From Datura wrightii (Eukaryota; Streptophyta; Magnoliopsida; Solanales; Solanaceae), in assembly GCA_035772735.1 (NCBI GenBank), contig JASDFA010000018.1:143907501-143971500 (forward strand): DNA of 64,000 nt. The letters run 5' to 3'. The notes below the pieces were generated by a model. The model did no database searches, was not told where the DNA came from, and was given only the letters and a program-made list of their open reading frames with translations. Position numbers and translations under genes: made by a program. Positions 55,937-64,000 of the stretch are shown piece after piece (the first letter of the stretch is position 1; every line of letters begins with the position of its first letter).

Positions 55937-58093
55937 TGTAACACCCCGGAAGGGCCTATGGATAGACCCGGGAGTTGAAGTTGAAAATTGAAGAAAACCT
56001 AGAATTTTGCACTAGTGCTACTCGAGGTACGAATCATGGTAAGGACCTAAAACTCGTGACTCGAGTCGTGATGTGTTCGGCAGCCTGAGGTCATACCACG
56101 AGTAGTCCTATGAGTCGTGGCGTGTGGGTACGACTTGTGGTGAATTTCTTAGTGGTGCAAGAGTGAGTCATCACCGGTCATGGTACGACTCGTAGGATGT
56201 AGCAATAAGTTGTAATGAGAAGTTGTGGTTAAGTCGTATTGGGTATGGGTGGATGGTACCACGACTGACAGTACGACTCATAGGATGGTACTATGAGTTG
56301 TGGTATGCGAGTCGTGGCCAGATTCAAAAGATTGAAAAGTGGTGAGGTGACCACGAGTCGTGACATCGTGGTACGACTTGTGCTACGAGTCGTGGTCGGG
56401 GCCAGACCTGCTTTTCAGGAAAATTTCATCAAGGGCAATTTCAACTTTTCTACACTTTCGGACCCTAAACCACGTCATTTTGAAGTCGGGATAGGTCTTA
56501 TAAGGAGGAAAAAGTCATACTAAGTCTCATTTGGCATTTGCAAGAGTTAGAGAAGGGAGTAAGAGGAGATTCAAGTGTTCTTCAATTCTTCAAGTTTTCA
56601 CCTGGGGTTTTTTGAGGGAGTTAAGAATCACATAGTTCCAGTTATGTGTGGTTTTGAATGGGTAGTTTCGCCCCTACCCATGCCCAATTTCACCCTAAAT
56701 ACTATGTTTAAGTTACCAACTTTTGATGGGTCATAACCCAAATGCATGTTTCCTCAAAAATCGATATGAGCATGTTGTAGTATGTCTTAAATCATGGTTT
56801 TGAATTATTGGGCTACTTTTCACTTATTTTATTCAATATTGATGATTAATCCCTAAAAGCACCTATGCCCAAATCATGGGGTTTTTAGTGAAATTCATGG
56901 TTATGGTGATTTCTCAAGCATGATTTGAACTCTTGAATTCAAGTATGTTTTCAATTACTCATGTTATTATGATCATGTTTCCTATAAATTTAAGCATTTC
57001 AAGTATGATTGAAATTTATGAGCAATGTTCACATGTCACTTGTGATTTTTGAACTATGATTTTTGGCCGATTCACGGGCCCAATTCCATGGCTAGTATTA
57101 CGAATTCTAAAGCATGATATGATTCTCACGATTTAACTATCCATGCATGTCATGTATGAATTTCTATGAGCACGATGCATGTTTTGGAGTAGTACTTAAC
57201 ACCGAGTAGGTTTGGGGCCTAGGTTACGCCCTGAATCTCAGAACTACGTGTCACAGTAGGTTATGCTGGGACCTCCTCAGTGACTGTCCCCTATGCTCTA
57301 GGGGCCTTCACGAGTGATATCACACCCTTCATGGTTCATATCCTTGGCAAAGGTATGGACAACCTCCTGACTAGGTTTACAGGTTGGGCTCCATGTGTGC
57401 TCATATGGGGTATGTCAGTTATAGAAATCTCCGATTGTTCCCCATGGTTTGATGCATGCATGATTTTGTTCTTTTGGCTAAAGTTATGTTTTATGAACTA
57501 TTTTCCCTCACATGTTATGACTATGACAGGTTTCGAATGTACTTGGAAAATCTTGAGCCTTATGATATAATAATGATTTTGGTTTTATGATCATGATGTC
57601 CCCACTCCTAAAACTTTTATGTTTTAAAGCATTGTATTGCTTACCTTACATACTCAGTACCTTCCAAGTACTGACCTACAAATTTTCAGGATCCGATTCG
57701 CAGTTTCAGCGTCGTCCATAGCATGCGCTCAGTTCTACTCAGTCTTTAGTTATGAGTCCTAATGATTCGAGGGCTTCATGTTCAGACCTATTTATGAATC
57801 TTATTTTTTTCTTTTAGAATGTTTGGGTTAGTTAGGTTCTTTTCCCTTCAATCAGTCTATCTTGTGAAGAGGCTTTCAGAACTATGTGTAGTATTCTTCC
57901 CTTACTATTTGCATTTTGTTTTGTTGTTCCTTACCTCTCATGTTGTGATTTTCAATTAGTTCATGATTATTAAGTTAAGTTTTCTTCCTTTTATGAATGA
58001 ATTAGTTATATGCTCATTCCATGGGTTGACTTGGAGTCTTTTGGGGCTCCTTGTCCCGTGTCTACGGTCCGGGTGTACTCTTGGGTCGTGACA
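55937..58093 (+). repeat. I 5' LTR
   Basis: 2157 bp, TGTAACACCCCGGAAG to GGGTCGTGACA. The ACGASTCGT array is at about 56025-56400. A perfect TCAGTAC/GTACTGA stem-loop lies at 57654-57674. Confidence 0.93.
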
Positions 58094-58097
58094 AGCT

Positions 58098-58109
58098 TGG
58101 TATCAGGGA
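58098..58109 (+). other. I primer binding site (mutated)
   Basis: TGGTATCAGGGA in place of TGGTATCAGAGC, 4 bp after the LTR. Confidence 0.75.
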
Positions 58110-58166
58110 AATTGGTTCAGATGTGTCCTAGAGGGTCTGGAAGTCGTGTTAAGTAGAGTATTTTTC

Positions 58167-58346
58167 ATGGGTCTAAAGCGCGCCACACTTATGATGAATA
58201 GGCTACTAAACATTTTAGGAATTATCCCCTTCTTTCATGATATATGTCGTGTAGTCAAAATCTCTGCATCCTTTAAATTCATTCTATTCGCAATTGCAGA
58301 AAATTATGGCTCCCAGAAGGATAAAGGGAAGGAGGAACAGAAATGA
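58167..58346 (+). CDS. Upstream ORF in I leader overlapping gag start
   Basis: 59 codons, MGLKRATLMMNRLL then PFFHDICR, similar to D's leader peptide at the same distance from the primer site. Here the D-like stop is lost and the frame overlaps the gag start (58306) in another frame. Confidence 0.35.
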   Translation: MGLKRATLMMNRLLNILGIIPFFHDICRVVKISASFKFILFAIAENYGSQKDKGKEEQK

Positions 58347-59214
58347 TGAAGGTTATTGGGGTGGAAATGATAATGGGCGTCAGCAAGCCCCACCTGTTCA
58401 GGAGCCCCAAGCACCTGAGCCAGCTGCCCACGCCGAGTTTCGGGCAGTGATTCAAATGTTAGCACAGGCTTTGACCGCTCATCTCAACCAACAAGGTGTT
58501 GCGCATATTCCTTAGAACGGCAATGCAGCGACAGCTCGGGTTAGGGACTTTCTAAGGATGAACCCTCCTGAGTTCATAGAGGCAACGGTGGACGAGGATC
58601 TATACGAGTTCATTGAGGGAATTTTGAAGGTCACTCAAGTGATGAGGGTGACAAATGAGGAGTGCGTGGACTTGGCCTCATCTCAATTAAAGGAGGTCGC
58701 CCTCATTTGGTTCAAGCAATGGAGGGATAGCAGGGCAGCGGGAGCAGGTCCTATTAGTTGGGTTGAATTCCACATAACTTTCTTGACATATTCTTCCCTC
58801 GGGAGATGAGGGAATTGAAAGCAACCGAGTTTGTTAACCTCAAGTAGGGAAAGATGATGGTGCTAGAATATTCACTTGAGTTCACTCACCTGTCAAAGTA
58901 TGTCCCGGAGCTAGTGATGGACCAGAGGGCGCGGGTGAGAAGATTCGTGCAGGGAGTAGCTGAGTATCTGGATAAGAATTGCAGCACAACCATGCTTCAT
59001 TAGGATATGGACTACCCACGGATGGTCCTCTAGCCCAACAGATAGAAGCAGCTTATATGAGGTAGAGAGAGGCCAAGAGGGCCAAACGGATAGCCACAGG
59101 TTCTCCCAGCAGAGGCCAGGGGGTGGACCTCTCCAGCAGTCCCACCACAGGTCCATTACACTAGCACCATCTTCAGCTAGTACTCCATCTAGGCCATAAG
59201 ACGGTCATAGGAGC
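58306..59214 (+). pseudogene. I gag, N-terminal and capsid part
   Basis: Starts MAPRRIKGRRNRND, with linker PPVQEPQAPEPAAHAEF. The capsid shows LYEFIEGILKVTQVM, EECVDLASSQLKEVALIWF and, after a frameshift near 58790, SLEFTHLSKYVPEL. TAG stops lie at 58513 and near 58846 and 59000. The frame recovers into the zinc-knuckle part at 59215. Confidence 0.9.
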
Positions 59215-59853
59215 ATGGCCTCAGGTTTGAGGAGTCAAAATAGCATGAGCACAGAGCGCACGTTCCCATCTTGTGCTAATTGTGGCAAAAATCACCCAGG
59301 GAAATGTTTGGTGAGCTCAGATGCTTGTTTTGGGTGTGGCAAACCCGAACACAGACTCAGGAATTGCCCCACAGCTAGGTCAGGGGGTGGTAGAGCCCGC
59401 ACTTCAGCAACTAGTTCAGCAGTTCAAGTGGCACATCAGACTCAGCAGGGTGCTTCGGTGAGTTCAACTGGCAGCCAGCGCCAAAATTGGTTTTATGCAC
59501 TTGGCTCTCGACAGGAGAAGGAGACTTCCCCCAATGTGGTTACGAGTATGTTGGGAGTCTTTCATATTGATTCTTATGCTTTGTTAGATCCCGGAGCCAC
59601 ACTTTCTTTTGTGACACCTTACATTGCTAGTCACCTTGGAGTCAGTCCTGAAATTTTGTCAGAACCATTTTCTGTATCTACTCCGGTTGGTGATTCAGTT
59701 GTAGCGAGGCGGGTATATAGAGGTTGCCCCATTACAGTCTTGCATAAGGTTACCTCCGCAGACTTAGTAGAATTGTCTATGACCGATTTTGACATCATCT
59801 TGGGCATGGATTGGTTGTTTGCATGTTATGCATTGTCTAACTGTAGAACTTGA
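59215..59853 (+). pseudogene. I gag zinc knuckles and protease (one open frame)
   Basis: CANCGKNHPGKC and CFGCGKPEHRLRNC (intact CCHC) lead through a Ser/Gln-rich linker into the protease: ALLDPGATLSFVTPYIAS, with an intact Asp-x-Gly, then DIILGMDWLFACY. This shows that gag and pol share a frame in this family. It ends at TGA near 59851, with homology continuing downstream (EWRGGSAVP). Confidence 0.92.
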
Positions 59854-60961
59854 GTGGTGGAGTTTCGATTTCTAGGGGAACCGATTTTAGAATGGAGGGG
59901 TGGTTCAGCGGTGCCTATATGTTACTTTATCTCCTATCTCAAGGCTAGGAAAATGATTTCTAAGGGGTTGTATTTGTCATTTGGTTAGGGTTAAGGATGT
60001 CACGTCTGAGACCCCAACCATTCAGTCAGTCCCTGTGGTATGTGAATATCCCGAGGTATTTCCAGATGACCTACCAGGTGTTCCTCCCAGGAGGGAGATT
60101 GATTTTGAGATCGAGCTTTTGCCCGACATTTAGCCCATATCAATTCCTCCTTACCGAATGGCCCCAGCCAAGCTAAAAGAGTTAAAGGAACAGTTGAAGG
60201 ATTTTCTAGATAAAGGTTTCATCAGGCCGAGCAAATTTCCATGGGGTGCCCCATTGTTGTTCGTCCGGAATAAAGATGGTTCCCTTCAAATGTGTATTGA
60301 CTATAGACAGTAGAACAAGGTCACCATCAAGAATAGATACCCTTTACCCAGGATCGATGACCTATTCGATCAGCTTCAGGGTGCCAAATATTTCTCCAAA
60401 ATAGATCTCAGGTCCAAGTATCACCAGCTGAGGGTTCAGGAGAACGACATCCCAAAGACTGCTTTCAGGACCCGGTATGGCCATTTTGAATTTGTTGTTA
60501 TGTCTTTTGTACTAACCAATGCCCCTTCAGCTTTTATGGATTTGATGAGTAGAATATCCAAGGGATATTTGGATATGTTCGTGATCGTATTCATTAACGA
60601 TATATTAATATACTCTCAGAGCAAGGAGGAACATGCGGCACTCCTGAATGTAGCACTCCAGACCCTCAAGGACAACCAGCTATACACCAAGTTCAGCAAA
60701 TGGGAATTCTAGCTTAAATCAGTTGCATTATTTGGACATGTAGTGTCAAGCAAAGGTATAAGGGTGGACTCCCAGAAAATAGAGGCAGTGAAGAACTGGC
60801 CCAGACAAGTAAACCCTTGGGAGATCAGAAGCTTTTTGGGCTTAGCGGGTTACTATATGAGGTTCGTGGAAGGTTTCTCATCTGTTGCTGCCCTATTGAC
60901 TAGATTAACTTTGAAAAAGATGAAGTTCCAATGGTTGAAGGCTTGTGAGAAGAGCTTATAG
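59854..60961 (+). pseudogene. I pol: RT
   Basis: After a frameshift near 59965 the RT leader reads FPDDLPGVPPRREIDFEIEL, then a TAG near 60131, FIRPSKFPWGAPLLFV, CIDYRQ and TAG, YPLPRIDDLFDQLQGAKYFSKIDL, TAFRTRYGHFEFVVMSF and the catalytic motif FINDILIYS. The first Asp of the usual FIDD is Asn, which would disable catalysis. The connection SFLGLAGYY and KACEKSL follow, with a stop at 60959. Confidence 0.9.
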
Positions 60962-61320
60962 TAATTGAAGGCAAGACTCACTTCAGCACTGGTGTTGACT
61001 TTACCATAGGGTACAGATGGCTTCGTTGTATATTGTGATGCTTCGAGGGTCGGACTAGGATGCGTATTGATGCAGCATGGGAAAGTCGTAGCATATGCTT
61101 CCAGACAGTTAAAAACTCACGAGAAGAATTACCCAACCCATGATCTTGAGTTGGGCGCGGTGGTATTTTCTTTGAAGATACAGTGACACTACTTGTATGG
61201 GGTTCATGTAGATGTATTCACAGACCACAAGAGCTTACAATATGTGTTCATCTAGAAGGAACTAAATCTTCAGCAATGGATGTGTTGGAGCTACTTAAGG
61301 ATTACGACATGAGTGTTCTT
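60962..61320 (+). pseudogene. I pol: RNase H
   Basis: LKARLTSALVLTLP, then TAG, GTDGFVVYCDASRVGLGCVLMQ, ASRQLKTHEKNYPTHDLELG, then broken DHKSLQYVF with a stop before KELNL. A frameshift near 61280 leads into the next frame. Confidence 0.85.
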
Positions 61321-61932
61321 TACCACCCCTGTAAGGTCAACGTGGTAGCAGATGCCCTTAGTAGAATTTCTATGGGAAGTGTGTCACATGTGAGTGAAGA
61401 TAAGAAGGAGCTGGTAAAGGAGGTACATCGGCTTGCACGGTTGGGAGTTAGGTTAGTTGGTTCGACCGATGGTGGGGTGGTAGTTCAGAATGAGTCAGAG
61501 TCATCCTTTGTAACGGAAGTGAAGGCTAAGCAAGATGAAGATCCAATATTGGTAAAGTTGAAAGAAGCTATTCAAAGTCAGAAGGTAGAAGTCTTCTCTA
61601 AAGGGGGAGATAGTGTGCCTCGATACCAAGGTCTCTTATGTGTCCCGAATGTGGGGGATTTAAGGAGTCAGATGTTGCATGAGGCTCATGGATCCATATA
61701 TTCTATCCATACAGGAGCCACCAAAATGTATCATGCCTTGTGGGAAATCTACTGGTGGAATGGCATGAAGCGGGATATTGCAGAATTTGTAGTCCAGTGC
61801 CCAAATTTCCAACAAGTGAAAGTCGAGCATCAGAGACCGGGGGGTGTACTTCAAGACATCAGCATTCCTAATTGGAAGTGGGAAGAGATCAACATGGACT
61901 TTGTAACAGGTTTTCCCCGCACATGTAGATAG
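61183..61932 (+). pseudogene. I pol: RNase H end to integrase N-terminus
   Basis: The first roughly 30 residues are out of frame. From LELLKDYDMSVLYHP the homology resumes: KVNVVADALSR, the acidic linker, LHEAHGSIYSIHTGATKMYHALWEIYWWNGMKRD, CPNFQQVKVEHQRPGGVLQDI and NMDFVTGFPRTCR. It ends at a TAG at about 61930, where Gln is usual. Confidence 0.85.
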
Positions 61933-62950
61933 CATGACTCCATTTGGGTAGTGGTGGACAGGTTGACCAAGGCTGCTCATTTCCTACCGGTCAAAACCAT
62001 CGATTCAGCAGAAGATTATGCAAATTTGTACATCCGAGAGTTGTTTAGATTTCATGGAGTGCCCTTGTCCATTATATCGAATAGCGGTACTCAGTTCACC
62101 TCCCAGTTCTAGAGATCTTTTCAAAAGGGACTTGGCACCCAGGTCAAGCTTAGCACAGCATTCATCCGCAAATAGATAGTCAGGCAGAGCGGACTATCCA
62201 GACTCTTGAGGACATGTTGAGAGCTTGTGTCATTGACTTCAAGGGTAGTTGGGATGAGCATTTTCCTCTTACTGAGTTTGCTTACAACAACAGCTATCAC
62301 TCCAACATTCAAATGGCACCGTTCGAGGATCTTTACGGGCGAAGATGTAGATCGCCCATTGGGTGGTTTGAAGTCGGTGAGGCTTCATTAGTGGCTCCAG
62401 TTTTGGTCCATGAGGCTATGGATAATGTTCAGTTAATAAGCGAAAGTCTTAAAATGGCTCAAAGTCGCCAAAAGTCATATGCGGATGTGAGGAGAAGGGA
62501 GCTTGAGTTTGAGATTGACGATTGGGTGTTTAGAAGGTATCTCCCATGAAGGGAGTGATGAGATTTGGAAAGAAAGGGAAATTCATCCCCCGCTATATTG
62601 GCCCCTACCAGATTGTGAGACGAGTGGGTAAGGTATCTTATGAGTTAGAGTTACCTTCAGAATTGGCTTCAGCTCATCCCGTATTTCATGTATTTCTCTT
62701 GAAAGAGTGCATGGGAGACCCAGCCTTGGTGGTTCCGGTGGAAAGAGTTGGCGTGAAGGATAGCCTCAGTTATGAAGAAATTCTTGTTACAATCTTGGAT
62801 CATCAGGTTCCAATGCTGAGGAATAAGGAAGTAGCTTCAGTAAAGGTGTTATGGAGAAATCAGCATGTTGAGGGAGCTACATGGGAAGCTAAAGCGGATA
62901 TGATGGCTAAATACCCTCACTTGTTCCCTACTAGTCCAATTTCAGTTTGA
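61933..62950 (+). pseudogene. I pol: integrase core, GPY/F-type module and chromodomain-like tail
   Basis: DSIWVVVDRLTKAAHFLPVK is readable. The second catalytic region reads SNSGTQFTSQF, so the SDRG motif's Asp is lost. LRACVIDFKGSWDEHF opens a long frame to 62549. One frameshift there (WVFRRYLP for WVFLKVSP) precedes MKGVMRFGKKGKF, YIGPYQIVRRVGKVSYELEL, then EVASVKVLWRNQ, EGATWEAKADMMAKYPHLFP. Stop at 62948-62950. The chromodomain-like tail is full length. Dead enzyme. Confidence 0.9.
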
Positions 62951-63183
62951 GGTATCAATTTTTGCCCTAAACCTCTAATCAGTTTTCCATGTTCTGTTCA
63001 TGCGTGCAAGTTTGTTTTATGATATGATATATGTATGTGATGTCTGAATTCAGTCCCGTTATGTAGTTATTTTCCAGGGTAGTCATTCCGTCAGATTTCG
63101 TCTTAAATGATCGATATTTGCATATGGAAATTGTACGTTTCTATTTGCTTCTTGTTTCCTACATTTGAGGACGAATGTTTCCA

Positions 63184-63195
63184 AGGGGGGTATAT
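63184..63195 (+). other. I polypurine tract
   Basis: AAGGGGGG then TATAT, just before the 3' LTR. An ATTTGAGGACGAATG box precedes it. 62951-63183 is 3' untranslated sequence. Confidence 0.7.
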
Positions 63196-64000
63196 TGTAA
63201 CACCCCAGAATGGCCTATGAATAGAACCGGGAGTTGAAGTTGAAAACTGCAGAAAACCTAGAATTTCACACCAGTATGACTCAAGGTACGAATCGTGGTG
63301 AGGACCTATGACTCGTGACTTGAGTCGTGATGAGTTTGGGGGCCTGAGGCCATACCACGAGTAGTCCTACGAGTCGTGGCCTGTGGTTATGACTCGTGGT
63401 TAGGAGTCATGGTGAATTTCTCAATGGTGCCAGAGTGAGTTGTCACGGGTCATGGTATGACTCGTAGGATGTAGCAATGAGTCGTGATGAGGAGTTGTGG
63501 TTAAGTCGTATTGGGTATGGGTGGATGGTACCACAACTGATAGTACCACACATAGGATGGTACTATAAGTCTTGGTATGTGAGTCGTGGCCAAATTCAAA
63601 AGAGTGAAAAGTGGGGAGGTGACCACGAGATGTGACCAAGAGTCGTGACTTCGTGGTATGAGTCGTGGTCGGGGCCAAACCTATTTTTCAGGGAAATTTC
63701 GACTTTTCTATGCTTTTGGACCCTAAACCACGTCATTTTGAGGTTGGGACAGGGTCTTTTAAGGAGGAAAAACTCATACTAAGTCTCATTTGGCATTGGC
63801 AAGAACTAGAGAAGGGAGTATGAGGAGATTCAAGTGGTCTTCTTCAATTCTTCAAGTTTTCACCTAGGGTTTTTCAAGGGAGTTAAGAATCACATAATTC
63901 CAGGTATGTGGGGTTTTGAATGGGTAGTTTAGTCCCTACCCATGGCCAATTTCTCCCTAAATTCTATATTTAAGTTACCAACTTTTGATGGGTCATAATC
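63196..64000 (+). repeat. I 3' LTR (truncated by window end)
   Basis: Begins TGTAACACCCCAGAATGGCC and follows the 5' LTR for 805 bp, including the ACGASTCGT array (about 63285-63670). Confidence 0.92.

Larger units (their letters stand above)
55937..64000 (+). mobile_element. I: Ty3/Gypsy chromovirus of D's family (3' LTR runs off window)
   Basis: 5' LTR, mutated primer site, leader, gag, protease, RT, RNase H, integrase and purine tract, then a 3' LTR from 63196. It is inserted in H's integrase, with left flank CCCAT; the right flank is outside. Gag and LTRs match D's family. It has fewer gag stops than D but is still broken. Confidence 0.93.

Noticed and set aside
1..64000. Host protein-coding gene or novel defence or metabolic system
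   Set aside because: Every stretch with coding character matched a retrotransposon domain; remaining sequence is LTR, leader or short spacer.

Overview
This window is plant nuclear DNA. It is made almost entirely of nested, decayed retrotransposons. I found no host gene, tRNA, rRNA, CRISPR array or bacterial-type operon. The reverse transcriptase and integrase motifs, 1.4-2.8 kb LTRs, initiator-Met-type and Asp-type primer binding sites, and chromodomain-tailed integrases fit Ty3/Gypsy elements of a flowering plant. The style resembles Solanaceae pericentromeric heterochromatin, but that placement is inference from general familiarity.

Layout, using local names. A (minus strand): a gag-protease remnant at 1-1345, with a possible LTR stub at 47491-47556. 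LINE (minus): 1346-3658 and 13973-14410, split by T1. T1 (plus): a full-length Ty3 chromovirus-like element at 3659-13972. B (plus): an old chromovirus at 14411-47490. Inside B lies C (19146-44677). Inside C lie solo LTR S1 (21823-24640), element D (24689-39344) and solo LTR S2 (41233-42837, inside C's 3' LTR). Inside D lies E (29570-34790), an Athila-like non-autonomous element with gag and protease but no RT, RNase H or integrase. To the right, on the minus strand, are F1 (Athila-like; LTR 48376-49707), F2 (Athila-like gag, 49708-51517), LTR S3 (51518-53671) and H (Athila/Tat-like integrase plus LTR, 53788-55936). H is cut by I (plus, 55937 to past the window end), a relative of D.

The nesting is directly supported. 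Removing each insert plus one 5-bp target duplication restores the interrupted frame or LTR: GGCAT/AGCAT for T1, GTTAG for C, GCTCA for S1, TGTAC/TTTAC for D, AAACC for E and TGGGG for S2. B>C>D>E is therefore secure. Adding F2>F1>A around B gives a possible seven-level nest, but the outer levels are inferred.

All polyproteins carry stops and frameshifts, so none looks autonomous now. The most interesting signals are in non-coding parts: GC-rich inverted repeats just upstream of the TATA box in two unrelated LTR lineages (T1 and E); arrays of a near-palindromic ACGASTCGT motif in the U3 of most other LTRs; two conserved consecutive stem-loops in the downstream part of chromovirus LTRs, one with a compensatory pair change; and a short upstream ORF about 60-70 nt downstream of the primer binding site in four elements. 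I saw no wholly new gene system.
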